A stretch of DNA of 64,000 nt, taken from assembly GCA_907163375.1 (NCBI GenBank), contig CAJQUW010004464.1, positions 62,001 to 126,000 of the forward strand, written 5' to 3'. Position numbers and translations under genes: made by a program. A model generated the notes under the pieces. That model searched no databases and was not told where the DNA came from. It worked only from the letters and a program-made list of their open reading frames with translations. The stretch comes from Prostheceraeus crozeri. Its lineage: Eukaryota; Platyhelminthes; Polycladida; Euryleptidae. Of the stretch, positions 11,291 to 22,991 are shown piece after piece. The stretch's first letter is position 1. Each line of letters starts with the position of its first letter.

Positions 11291-12269
11291 TTAATGGTTA
11301 CCAACAGTTGTGAAAATATTATAAGTATAGACAATGGAAATGAAATAAGTGCTAAGTAAGATATAAATCGCTTAATCGCTGAAACAGAAACCAACGGGTG
11401 AATTGTAGGGTTTGCCTAATCAACATTAGACATCCTGCAAACATTAGGCGAATTGTTGTGTGATATAGCCTCATTCATCAACACTATTCAATGAGGCATT
11501 AGGAAATAGTAAGTAGTCGATTAATAGAAATTAACCGACCAGTGTATCAGGAGATCGGTTTAGTGCATCTAATGATGATGAATATTCTGAATCGTGGGAT
11601 GTCTGTGGGCATTGCAGATATCAGTCAACTTATTCAAATAACAGGTGTTCTGTGAAGCCAGATCCGAGAACGCGAAGCGGACGGCATCTTGTCTTCTAAA
11701 TATATGGCAAATTTCCAATAGCCAATGTGATTATGCGAATATTTCTATGAAACTGTATCTTGCCTTACAAAAAAGGCAAGATAAGAAATATAGTTGAGTA
11801 GAAATACACAATTCTACACTGCCTAATGCTGTGCAAACAATCATTTTCTGCACGCTTTTTTCATTTCTCAAAAAGACCATGAAAACCTCAGGATGACATT
11901 GTAGATATCTATTGCTAAGGCTTGTATTTAACAAACAAACAGAAGAATGTTACAACAGAAGATAATGCACAAGATGAAGTCACAAGACATGAAAATAATG
12001 CGGCTTACTACCTATAACTAATGACAAATACTCTATAAGAAACCCTACAAAAGTTTCAATAAATGCTCCTAATTAATTGTTTTGAAATTCGAGCCATCAC
12101 CAACACTATTTCATCTCTTATTAATTGCGATGGCATTACTTCTCACAAGGTAAGTTGATATTTTCCCACGGATTGAAGAAATTGTCTCTGACATAGCGGC
12201 TCCGGTTTGAATGGCTAATCGGTAAGCCAGTCTAGGGATCATTTCCATATTTTCATCATCAAAACCGCC
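11291..12269. other. Non-coding stretch, nothing recognised
   Basis: No supported gene. Imperfect local repeats around GATTAATAGAAATTAACCGAC (near 11518-11538) resemble sequence near 14945-14990, but no element could be delimited. Confidence 0.3.
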
Positions 12270-12704
12270 TTATGTTATGATGGCAAATGGGAGGCATATC
12301 CATCCTAGTTCATTGCATTTGCTGAGGTCTTGCTGACGCTTGCTTACTTCAGCTTCTGCTGTTATGTCATGCACTGACATGCTCACTCTGGATACGTTTT
12401 TACGATTGAGCGGGTGCACGACAGTCACGTCTATGGCAGCAGGCCGTACGAGAATCCAGTCTGGAATAAGAAGATCAGCTGGTCGTGATTTAGGATCGGA
12501 ATTACCCCCACCAGCTCCGCATTCCAGACGCGCTTGTATAAGTGCTCGATTGCAATTTTGAAACAACAAATCCCGGATCTTAACATGTCGATTAACAACA
12601 TCAGGTCGGTAACCAGGGTTCCTACCGATCTTGGAAATCCTGTGGAATGAAATTCCATTCTTGAAAAGTCTGGAAATTTCATAACTATATTTGAGGGAGA
12701 ACAA
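12270..12704 (-). pseudogene. Retroelement-associated conserved module (possible PD-(D/E)xK-like domain)
   Basis: The 144-residue ORF contains GRNPGYRPDVV, then RPADLLIPDWILVRPAAIDVTV and SVHDITAEAEVSKRQQD, ending LGWICLPFAIIT. From memory, this order (RPxDLLIPxW, then an AAxDVTV strand, then K..D..C.ELGW) recurs after reverse transcriptases and in repeat-derived ORFs of cnidarians and other invertebrates. The D...D-x-T arrangement is reminiscent of PD-(D/E)xK nucleases. It could be a fragment of a retroelement polyprotein. No adjoining reverse transcriptase in frame was found; the nearest RT remnant lies about 1 kb away. Function is inference. Confidence 0.4.
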
Positions 12705-13483
12705 ACTCGATGAGAAAAGGTTGAAACCAACGGAAGAAAGCGGAAATTGGAACTTGCTTTGGAAATTAAATCTACTTGAAAGTCAGCGTGAGCTGTCAGA
12801 TGAACAGACTAAGTCACTGGATATTCGCTTGCGTGATGTTAAGAAAGCTACATCGCTCTTTTGATTTTTATTCTTTCAACGAAATACTATCATGCACGTA
12901 GAGTGTAGACTCATTGTGTCGTTCCAATCTCCATAACACTTCCTTTCATGGAATAATTCGATTTCATCAATTTTGATATGTACACACATTTTTTCTTTTA
13001 TTCTATTTCTTTCAAATGCTTTATATCTCATCAAAATTATGGGAGTAATTGTTTCACTCAGACAGACCAAAGATTACTTTTAACATGATGACGTCCTAAA
13101 CTACATGATGGATTCTAGAAAATTTAGTTATGTACAGCACATATCAGCATGTTAATTGCTTGTGATATTCTAAGTGGGAGATATTCTAATTTTTCAGATT
13201 CTTGTTACATATAAGAGCAATGAAATGTCCATTGATCGCCTTTACTTGATTTAATCATGTATCACGGTCTTAGAAACAGGAAGAAATATAACTAAAATTG
13301 TTAAAATTCGGTTACTGCTTATAAGTTAAAAAGTCCTGGAAAAGTTCTTTAAAAGTTCTGGAAAAGTCCTGAAAGTTTTTCTCCACAAGTCGGTAGGAAT
13401 CCTGTTAACTATAACAGCAGTTGACAAACCGCGCCAGTATCATATTAAAACAAATGGTTTCACTGTTGTGACTTGTAAAATGG
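12705..13483. other. Non-coding stretch before the Tc1-like element
   Basis: Nothing coding was supported. A short A/T-rich imperfect repeat (AAAAGTCCTGGAAAAG-like) lies at about 13329-13375. Confidence 0.3.
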
Positions 13484-14846
13484 ATGGCAGACTTCAGCAA
13501 AATAATTCAGGCCATCAGATTGCATTCAATCCACGAAAATGCAGCAGAAGTTCACAGACAACTTGCTTCACAGCACGGGAATCATGCGATTAGTGTTAGG
13601 ACATTCATCAGAATCAACAATCAGTTTGATGAGCTGAGACATGTCCTCCAGAAAGATATTCCTGATAGACCGACATCTGTTCGCAACGATGAAAATGAGG
13701 ACATGATTCTTCAGCAGCTGAATTAGTCGCTCCTCCACCCAGAGACTGTTCCATGATTTGAAGGCCAAACCGAGCGTTCCACGCAGTGGCGGCTCGTCCA
13801 TTTGGGCAGGTGGGGCAATGCCTCACCTATTGAAATGTTGTCTAACTTAAATAACCAGCAACATCAGTAGTAGACTCCATTTCTTGATCATAAATTTCAA
13901 CTATACTTCATATACATCTATTCCATTTGCGCGACAGTGACGCTGGCAGAATCCATCAATCGTTTTCAAGACTGATGGGCGCGCCCAAGCATCGAGATTG
14001 AGATGACGTGAGAGTGGTTCATTTCACGATCTGAGCGAATAGACAGAATTAACACGCGATGAATACGTAAGACAATGGGCACTCGAGAGGGAGCCCTAAC
14101 GCTTCTGATTGGTTTACCGTCAGTGCAAAGACAGCGCGTTGTAATTACCATTCCCTTTTATTGAGAGTGTGATGTGAGGTTAGTCCATGAATTAGCATAC
14201 AATACCGGTCGTTGCATGAGATTTGCAGACTACAGAGTACAGCGTCGAACGAAGCTCGAAATAATTCATAGTAAACTATATTCATAATATTTATTCACAG
14301 CCTGAATGATAGACATATGCATAACATGAAGTTAACATATCCAATGCTTCTCATTTACAAAATAGAATCATTTTAGACTTTTGCCTATGATTTTGTAAGA
14401 ATTTTACGTTTGTGCCCCACCTGGAACAAATCTCACGAGCCGCCACTGGTTCCACGCTTACTACATGAATTGTCCAATGATGACTTCGACCGACTCTTGA
14501 AACGTGCAATGTGATCTTTCGAAAGATGGACGAAGATACTAATTTCGCAGACAAAGTCGTCTGGTCTGACGAGTCTAAATGCACTTTGAATGGCTGTGTT
14601 AATCGTCATGATCGTGTAATGTGGTCTCTTGACACCTCTCACTTCACTGTTCAACGTTTAAATGATTCTCATGGAGTTATGGTTTGGGCTGGTTTCTCTT
14701 CTCACTGAAGTATTGATCCAGTATTCTTCATTCAAAATGAAAACGTCAACGATTCAAATTACTTGCAAGTCCTAAAAGATCATGTTTGCGAACTTTTGCG
14801 AAACTGTCTGTCGAATTATGCCAAGAAGGCTACCAAAATGCATTGA
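13484..14846 (+). pseudogene. Tc1/IS630-like DDE transposase pseudogene, interrupted by a hAT MITE
   Basis: The first part (13484-13726) is a helix-turn-helix segment: QAIRLHSIHENAAEVHRQL, then ISVRTFIRINNQFDE, and a DRPTSVR linker of the kind preceding DDE_3-type transposases. The second part (14457-14846) carries VVWSDESKCTLNG (the first catalytic aspartate context W/FSDE), NRHDRVMW, and HGVMVWAGFSSH. Between them sits the 665-bp MITE at 13784-14448. If the MITE is ignored, the frame resumes at the insertion site. Stops occur after ILQQLN, after KRAM and after FSSH, and the catalytic third residue region is missing. Dead element; terminal repeats were not found. Confidence 0.65.
13784..14448. 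mobile_element. hAT-type MITE with 8-bp target duplication GTTCCACG
   Basis: The ends are CAGTGGCGGCTCGT and its exact inverse ACGAGCCGCCACTG. They are flanked by the identical 8-mer GTTCCACG at 13776-13783 and 14449-14456. An 8-bp duplication with CAGTGGCGG-type ends is characteristic of the hAT superfamily. Similarity of the ends continues inward (AGGTGGGGCA). There is no transposase inside. It inserted into the Tc1/IS630-like transposase, which dates it as the younger event. Confidence 0.9.
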
Positions 14847-14869
14847 AAATGAAGGAAGACAAATCGGAT

Positions 14870-17800
14870 ATCTGGGATAAAAGGAAGGGACAACATCAAG
14901 TATTGACTATTATATAAAGCGATATTTTTTCTTAATATCTTATTGATAAATCAACCGATAATCAGTTGGTAAGAGTTAATTTGAATCGGTCAGTGTTTAA
15001 CTGGGCCACTCTGTATGGTGGAATGGAAATGAAAAGCGTGCAAAAACATAGCTAAACAAATAACAATAATTGTGCATTGCAGTTCAAGAAAAATATCTAG
15101 ATATACGAATAGAGAAGATGAATGTCTGTGCGCCTCAAAACAATAATCCTGCCATTCAATTGAACCGCAATATGTCATGCTTTCGGGCCCTCAGTCTCAT
15201 AGCAGATTGAGATTCAATATCTTGAACGAAAAATATTAAATTGCTTTCAAAAATTCTATGATAAAATATTATTGTGAGAAATGTCTATGGTGAGAAAATT
15301 TGCTTGCATTGGTAGGATGGATCATTTTTATTCTTAGCCGATTGATGCTTGGACATTTTCCTATCTTGATGTGTAATAGGAGAAGAGATATGCGGTATTG
15401 TCATTTTTATGATCAAAATGTTGGATTAAAACTTCAATTAGTCATACATTAGTGCACAGCTCATAATTCTCTACCTGGCCAGATAGATACTTGCTATTGG
15501 ACTGACCATCCATCGAGTGAAAATGATGTTTGTATGGATGATTAAAAAATAATAATAAATGTCATTGCTGTCCGCCTTTTAAATAGAGTCTTTCTTATAT
15601 TTATTTTAATCATCAATCGAGTAAAAATGATAGAAATACTAGTAGCTTATAAGCTCCGCATGAATCACGGTGACAATGTTATTGCGGTCCTCTTTAAAGA
15701 ATGGCCACAATGAAAATGCTTCAGCATTATCATTGTGACCATCTTTAAATTGAAACCAATCATTCATTGTTGTGTTGATGATTTCAATGATTCAATTACT
15801 GAAAAAAGTGCCCAATGCAATAACTAAAGTGCACCATGCAATTGTGCGCTCATAGACTTCCGTGACGAGAGGTGTACAGTAGTGCCGTCTAAATCACACA
15901 TTGCTTTCAAAAGATTCTATGATATAATGCTGTTGCCCGCATTTTCCCTACATTGCTGGGCAGCAATAAATGCAACTGAAATGTAGGAAAAAAGCGGGCA
16001 GCAATGCTATGCACACACAAGTAGATATAGGCTAACTGAGACTTCTTATATATCTTTCACAATATCATTGCAAATATCATCATCATTTAGGGATACATTG
16101 TTGTATTCCTTTTTACACATTGTATCATGGGTGAACAATACCTACTGTAATGCATCATCTGTACCGATGCCTGTGAAAGATGTTTTGGAAATCTCATTTA
16201 GCGTATATCTGCATATGTAATCATGGTATTGCAACATTTTTTCCTACATTTTTCCATTTTTCCTACAATGTTGCCCAGTCCATTTCAATTCCGCACAATG
16301 CTATTGACATAGATTTTTGTGGGCAACAATGTCAGACATTTTCAAGCGCTTACGCGTTCTCAAATGTTCAGCACTATTGCCCTTAAAAATACATGGCAAT
16401 ACTATGTATATTAACAACTGATATTTTGTATTTGGGGAAGCGAATAGGTGAAGCTTTAAGCGAGCACTGAATTAAATCTCATACAGCCTAGCTTATATCC
16501 TAGTTATGCGCAAGCAAATTTCAAAATGATTTCAAATTTATGGACATTCTGGCACAAATTTGGTAGTGGTACCTATATAATTGCGAGTGATTTGATTTCT
16601 CTTTCGACTACAAATTTCACAATTCTGAGATTAACGTTGAAACGAGAGTTTCTGTTTGGAAGGTCTGCTGAAGCAAAGATTGCGCACAAATGAATTAGAG
16701 TTAATGCGAGTGTAATCCTTCATCCCATTTTTCAGTATTTGCATAGTCACATGTGATGTCGCTTCACTGATGAAGAGTTTTCATTCTGTTCAGGAATGTT
16801 TTTCAATTAATTTCAATATTGTACATGTATCTGCACCTCGGTCATTTTGAAATTTCGACGGTGAAATTTTAAATTAAATCAGAGTTTTCATGTCAATTTT
16901 AATCTTGTTTTAAATGTCACCTTTTATGCTCAATTTTGCAGTATTATAGGACATAGTCGTCTCCAAGTCTAATGTGAATAATGTCTATATTAATGAACTT
17001 ACATGTAGGAAGCCTTTCAATTAAACGTTACAGAAGATTTGTAACTTGGATAATGACATGAAACATCTATATGTCTTATCAGAGAGCTCTGCTTAGAGGA
17101 GAACCTTTAAAAAAGCACTATAATTGACTACATCAATCCCATGCGCATGTAAGAATCGTGGCGTCAGTTTATTAAAGTCTTCGAACTCCCTCACATCTGT
17201 TGCATAATACACGAAATGATATCATTTTCATGACCAGTTGCATGCAATGTACGAAAAGCAAAGGAAAATAGACATGTAGACGAAAGTGAAATCTTATTTG
17301 CCTAAATGGGGAACGCTCGGGAGCAGCTGCTCATTCTCTTCTCTTAGACGAATCACAGAAATTTTCTTGTAAATCTTGAGTTAACCTTACATCATTTGTA
17401 TTTGTGTGTTTAATGCATCACTTATTATATTAATTATGAAAGACACTAGCCATACTTTAGATCAACTGGACATACATGATTTTGGAGTTTTCGGGGACAG
17501 ATGGATGCCTCAAGCTAATCATCGGTAAGTAGTTTGAATCTTTCAGATGTTATTGTGCTGAACTCCAATTCTAAACACGAAACTGCGTAATACATGTGAC
17601 ATTTGAAAGCGATCAGTATATCATTTCTATACCTAAAATGCTTCCTAAACTCTGGTTTCTCTTTAGTTAATTGTTAAATCCCTCCAATCATCAATCACTT
17701 CTAAAGTTATTGTAAATAAAATAAGTAAATATTGAGTTGAAGGGTCCGAAAAATCTAGACGAGAAAGGTCCATAAAAGTTTAACTGAAATCTCATCCTTG

Positions 17801-18781
17801 TGGTGACGTTTGAATAAATATGTCTTGATCTAGCAAGAACTGAAATAAAAATTCGCAAGAATGAGGTTCCTAACCTTCATGATTGTTTTCAATCACATTT
17901 ATTCAAAAAGCGTCCGAATGGTCATGTAGACGAGGGGTCGAAGTTACTGTGCACCAAATTCATATAATGGTCCAAAACTGCTAAGGGCAGATTCAATGGA
18001 TGGATTGTGTGTAACGAAATCGCGATATTTCCAGCTCAATTGATTGATTATCTTCTATGAATGAATGTTGTGCCTTCTTTCCCGGTTACATTAAAAGAAA
18101 AAGCGACTATTTAGCAATTACAGTTTTATTATGCTGAACATCAAATTACAAAACAATGCATTAATCACGTGAAAACATCTAAAGCCGTATGTCAAACTGT
18201 CCTTCTTGACAAGATCTAAAATAAACCAGAAAAATGATAATTTTGTGAAAATGTGAAGATTTTACAGCTGAGAAAAATAAATTTTTTGCTTTTGACAGTC
18301 ACCTTGACAACATGAACACTAAAGTAACAGGAGGTTTTAAAACAAGTAGTCCTATGTGGAACCTATCTTAGAATATGATTACAGGCAACATTACAAGGAG
18401 CTGCGGATACCTCTTCAGTGTAATTGATGTTCCGTTCGCTGATTGGCTAATGAACAGCATTAATATCTTTTTGCAAATAATATATTTTAAAATGCTTTAT
18501 TCAATGCTGATGAAATCAAAGGATTCTAATAGAAAATTTACTTTAAAGAACTGAATAATCTTAATCAATTTAAACTTAAAGAGATATTTAACGTCATTGA
18601 ACCAAAGATGAGTCAAAAGCGACTTGTAAACAAACCATGATAGCATGCATAGACATAAGACAACAACAATGCGGCCAGAAAAATATATTTTTATATCTGA
18701 TGTCTATGATTACAGGCATATTTTTCATCAACAATACCAATCAAAACCATTTTAAATTTCCTCAATATCATTCAATAAGTA
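14870..18781. other. Long non-coding AT-rich region
   Basis: No gene was supported in almost 4 kb. A segment ATTGCTTTCAAAAATTCTATG near 15240 recurs at 15900 as ATTGCTTTCAAAAGATTCTATG. An imperfect 23-bp inverted repeat (GTTGCCCGC...GCGGGCAGCA) lies at 15931-16003, and related TTGCCC/GGGCAACAA words recur at about 16270-16331. Confidence 0.35.
15931..16003. repeat. Imperfect inverted repeat around TTGCCCGC/GCGGGCAG
   Basis: The left arm 15931-15953 and right arm 15981-16003 pair over 23 bp with a few mismatches around a 27-bp loop. This may be a foldback remnant. Confidence 0.5.
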
Positions 18782-18936
18782 TAGGATGTCACACTAATTT
18801 CAGTAGATAAACGCTGAGAATCTACGAGTATCATAAGCTATATATTCTCCGAGCCGGAGACGAAGAGAATAGATTGCTTATGATAGGAGTAGATTTTCAA
18901 GCAGCATTTATCTTCGGAAATCAGTGTGATATCCTA
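18782..18936. repeat. Foldback element of about 155 bp (imperfect palindrome)
   Basis: The left arm runs TAGGATGTCACACTAATTTC through TATCATAAGC to TATTCTC. The right arm is its imperfect complement (GAGAATAGATTGCTTATGAT... to ATCAGTGTGATATCCTA). The apex is CCGAGCCGGAGACGAAG. Pairing spans about 65 bp per arm. There is no coding content; an ORF crossing it is incidental. Confidence 0.6.
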
Positions 18937-20067
18937 ATTTATACGACCGATATCTTAAAGGGAATAGAAATTCATAAAACTCAAGCGTTTAACACTTCAA
19001 ATGTTGACAACATGAAAGACATGTTTAGTGGAACTTTCTCAATGTCTTTTTCAATGTCAACAAATTATTAAAATTTGTTCAATTTACTAATTTATCATAG
19101 TTTTCAATATTTTACTATGGATCTATGTACCCAGTAGAATAAACGATAATCTACTAGTAGAATAAACGATTATATTCTATCGTTAAATATCTGCAATTTT
19201 ACTGATATCGGTCATATAAATAATAAATAATTAGTTACTGTGTTGCGTTTGGCAACCACACTTTCACACATTAATCTATATGATGATGCAAACTTATAAT
19301 CATTTTTTAATTGCTATTTTATACTTTAACCTACACCTAAATCAACTTGATCAATAATTCACCGAATTTTTGCTAGTATACTAAACTTGCTAATGTACTA
19401 GATAATCAAGATAAAATGATGATTAAGGTCAACTTCATGCATCCAATAAAATATTCTGAAAGAGATTTCTCTGTTTTCATAGAGGAGACCTGTTCAAAAA
19501 TACATCCTTATTAACAAAGCATGTATGTATATTTTATATGTTCTAATCTATTTCACACCAGATTCGGTTGAACAGGGAGCAATTCTCTTTGCCTTATTAC
19601 TAAATTATTCGATTGACCAAGAAAATAGACGTAAGAAAATTTTAATTTTGTTATAATGCATGTTTCACGTCTTTAGATTTAGGCTGAATTTCGCTTTAAA
19701 ATCTCGGTGCTGATTGTTGCCTGTCTGTGGGGTCGACGGATGTCGCTTTTCAACTAATAAAATTATAAAATACACAAACCACTTATGTGTACATCCTGGA
19801 AGAAGGTAAGCCCTGGAATAATTCATTTAATTTTATTTATTCATGTAACTTAAGCTGAGCTCGGAAAACTGACAATTCAGCGAAAAGTTTTCAATTAGGG
19901 CATATACAGACTGTTTCATTAATCGCTGCACTGGCGCGAAACTTTCTTCTCCTTAATCTCATCAAATGTAATTTCATTATTGTCTAACATTGCAACTAGC
20001 AACACAAACATTCAGTTGGTCTGTTGAGCTGATATTGCTCAATCAGGAATCCGATATGTAATAGTAT
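18937..20067. other. Non-coding AT-rich stretch upstream of the H1-like gene
   Basis: Nothing was recognised beyond low-complexity AT sequence and short GATATCGG/CCGATATC words near 18949 and 19203. Confidence 0.3.
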
Positions 20068-20155
20068 ACTCCTAATTATAATAATAATATATATAATACC
20101 CCAAATATATATTAAGGAGTATATAATATATATTAGGAGTATTATAATACCGAAG
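20068..20155. repeat. AT-rich repeat cluster with ACTCCTAAT boxes, upstream of H1-like ORF
   Basis: It contains ACTCCTAATTATAATAATAA and the inverted box ATTAGGAGTATTATA (20132-20146). A 17-mer AATAATATATATAATAC (20083-20099) recurs exactly at 20733-20749 on the other side of the gene. The tract also offers TATATAA-like promoter sequence, but this is not specific. Confidence 0.55.
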
Positions 20156-20166
20156 GCAGCAAAATT

Positions 20167-20650
20167 ATGTCAGACGCACAGGCACCAGCAGCCACCAAGG
20201 CGGCAAAGGCTAAGACCACCAAGGCCTCCAAACCAAAGACACCCAAGAAGCCCGCCCAAGAGAGCGGTATGAAGGAAGTTGTTGCGTACATCACTGCTCA
20301 AAAGAAATTCACCCTTCATCAATTGAAGGTGCAATTTCTCGACAAAAAGCCTCATCAGTTGCGACGAACTGTGAAGCTTGATGACCAAGGGAACCGTCCA
20401 AGGCAAGACCATCACTTGCACTCTGAAGGTTACCAAGGAAAAGAAAGAGGTGAAGCCTAAGGCACCTAAAGCCAAGAAGCCTGCGGCCAAGAAATCTAAG
20501 GCTGAAAAGAAGGCTGCCACCCCCAAGAATAAGGCTGCAGCTAAGCCCAAGAAGGCTAGGACACTAACCAAGAAGCCTGCCGCTAAAAAGCCAGCTGCCA
20601 AGAAGGCGAAGACCACCCCTAAGAAGAAAGCAGCACCCAAAAAGAAGTAA
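20167..20650 (+). pseudogene. Linker histone H1/H5-like (or protamine-like) gene with one frameshift
   Basis: The frame from ATG 20167 encodes an Ala/Lys/Pro-rich N-tail (MSDAQAPAATKAAKAK, KPKTPKKP). A short winged-helix-like part follows (MKEVVAYITAQKKFTLHQLK, then KKPHQLRRTVK). At about 20377 the meaningful frame shifts: one extra base separates RTVK from LMTKGTVQGKTITCTLKV and a long Lys/Ala tail (KPAAKKSKAEKKAA..., to PKKK). This is the H1 tripartite plan, but the globular part is only about 55 residues against the usual 75. No histone 3' stem-loop is visible. It could be a frameshifted gene, a sequencing indel in a divergent sperm or protamine-like H1, or a retrocopy. In the cell, linker histones bind nucleosomal linker DNA. 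Confidence 0.65.
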
Positions 20651-20700
20651 ACTTCAAAAGTGCTAAGCCTGTGAACGCTTACTAATTATTATATTAAACG

Positions 20701-20757
20701 CTTATATGTAATTATTATATATTATATATATTAATAATATATATAATACTCCTAATT
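20701..20757. repeat. AT-rich repeat cluster downstream of H1-like ORF
   Basis: It carries AATAATATATATAATACTCC, sharing a 17-mer with the upstream cluster and the ACTCCTAAT box in the orientation opposite to the copy nearest the ORF. Confidence 0.5.
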
Positions 20758-20759
20758 CC

Positions 20760-21330
20760 ATCACCCAAGTCTAACCGATGTGACTTGCAACTCTAGCAAT
20801 TTGTTTGATAAGTTCATCATTGATATCTCATCAAATAGATTGTCGACCCCATTCTGCGGTAGTCGGGTCGTATGTCAATCACAGCATTGGTCGTGTATTC
20901 GGTGACGTCAAAGACAGACGCACACAATAGAAAAATGTTGCGAAACCGACTGGGAGACATCCGGTGTGCGCGCGTGTGTGTTTTGTGAGTCTGATGCACA
21001 TTTTGAATCTCAATAATCTGAAAAATTAGTATGGGAGTGCTCAATACTAAATTCTGAAGTTTTTAAGGGAACCGATGGACCGAATTTAATAAAACCTACA
21101 TTTCTTGGAGCTCATCAGATTTCCTTTGATGTAAGACCTGACACAAATGTCCTAGAGCAAGTAGGAAAGAAGTTAGAATATTATACCGTAGAAGACTGCT
21201 ATTAAAGTTATCTCGTTTCAAGAACAGAAAATGCTGCTTTAACTTGAATGAAAGTGTTCAAAGTGTTGACAAAACTCGAAAAAGCTTAGAGCATGAAAAG
21301 ACTGATTGAATGGTGATAATCCCAATTTTT
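20760..21330. other. Non-coding stretch with possible eroded element sequence
   Basis: No gene was assigned. A short open stretch around 21060-21200 could be eroded transposon sequence, possibly an upstream part of the neighbouring Penelope-like remnant, but no motif was recognised. Confidence 0.3.
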
Positions 21331-22045
21331 TCCATTTTGTCCTAAACAATGGAAAGATAGATTGATAAACGGCATGCTACATAGAGCATGGTATCAAGCA
21401 GTTGGCACACTTTTCACAATGAAGTGAAAAACATAATCGATATTTTTTCAAAAAATGGTTACCCTAAGTTGATAATAGAAAAAGTCGAAAATATTTTCTT
21501 AAATAAAAAAAAACAAAAATACTAAATCACATATACAAGTACAGCCAAATACGAGTAGACATACAAGTAATGATTCTGATGATGCTATACATACAGTCAT
21601 ACCGTACATTGGAAAAACGTCTCAAATGTTTAAATGTTATCTTTCTAAAATTTACAAAAAATACGGTATCAAAGCCAAAGCAGTTTTAAACACCAAAAAA
21701 GTAAAGTCGTATTTCTCACTAAAATGTAAATCGAATCCCCTGTTGAAAGTGTGCGTTGTTTGCGAATTCTCATGCCTGGGAGATCCAGGTAGCCAAATAT
21801 ACATTGGAAAAACCAAACGTCGACTTTAAACGTCGAACATTCTAAAACAGACACTGCCATCAAACAACATATCTGTATATGTAATTGCTGTACGTATGAT
21901 ACAAAACATCAGTTCCGCATAAAATACAAAGATACAAGTAACTATAAAATCAGTGTTGTAGAGGCATTAATGATAAAATAGCATCAGCAAAAAATTAATC
22001 ACTCTGTTGTATATAACGGAATGTCGTATTTGCTAAAGGTATTTA
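21331..22045 (+). pseudogene. Penelope-like element remnant with GIY-YIG endonuclease domain
   Basis: In successive frames the sequence reads CPKQWKDRLINGMLHRAWYQ, VKNIIDIFSKNGYPKLII, and the linker-to-endonuclease segment KVKSYFSLKCKS with a C..C pair. The GIY-YIG-type core IYIGKTKRRL follows, then after a frameshift TAIKQHICICN and VVEALMIK. Reverse transcriptase followed by GIY-YIG is the Penelope-like plan. The RT core is missing (5' truncation) and there are at least three frame breaks. The YIG-x-T-x-R motif is present, but the preceding GIY tyrosine is not clear. Non-functional. Confidence 0.6.
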
Positions 22046-22049
22046 ATTA

Positions 22050-22991
22050 ATCTCCTTGTCTTGTCTTAAATAACTTTAAGTCACCCATAATGGTATTGAA
22101 TTACGCAATTGTTTAATTAAATCAATAACGTTCTTGCTTCAGCGTTATTGATCAGTGTTAACAGCCGCCAGCAAACAGCGGACTACATCTCCATTTTTTC
22201 CATTTTATGTAATTTTCTATGCACTCGTCAGTGAATAAATAATCTGAACAGAAATTTGCACTTTCATTCCTGCTGACCACAACTGACCAGACACAACTCC
22301 CCAACTAAGACGATATATTATCATATTTTTTATTTCAATTCATGTTGATTTTCTCCCTGACTATTTCATAAAAGTAGGCCAGTTAGGAAAACTACTTTCG
22401 ATAAGTAGTTATCCCATACCCTATACATGATTGTCATATGTCTTATTAATCGCTGCTGTCAGGTTGTGAACTTTTTTATTTTTTTATTAAGTACGTGACA
22501 TACAGCAATGGCAATTACATGCCACGGCAATGTTATTGCATTGAACTTATTATGAATGCTATTCTTTGATTGCAATACAACAAACTCCGCTCAAAGCTAT
22601 CTTCAAATTTTGATTAAAATTGAAATGTAATTTTCTATTGTGGGACATATTATGATGAATTCCCTTCACATTTCCGTTTTTAAATCTGATTTGATTATGG
22701 GCGAGACCAAATGACATAGATTCTTAAGTGAATCATGATTCTTTATATAAAATACTCTACCATGACTTTACCTGAGTTAAATATCGAAACTTCTATGATG
22801 TTGGCTAATTTGCATGATTATGATAAAATCGAAAAAAGTCACATCGTATCATGTCCTATCGCATGCGAAGCGATTCGTTATTTCAGTGAGACTGATGCGT
22901 AGGCCGACATAAGACATGGTATCTAGGCTTATATCACATATATCTTATATTTTTTACAGTCAAAGAATCAGTAGCTTTCCATTAGCTACTA
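22050..22991. other. Non-coding AT-rich stretch
   Basis: No gene, RNA or delimitable element was seen. Confidence 0.3.

Noticed and set aside
20170-20640. 156-residue Ala/Leu/Phe-rich ORF on the minus strand
   Set aside because: Antisense shadow of the Lys/Ala-rich H1-like tail; composition follows from the complementary codons.
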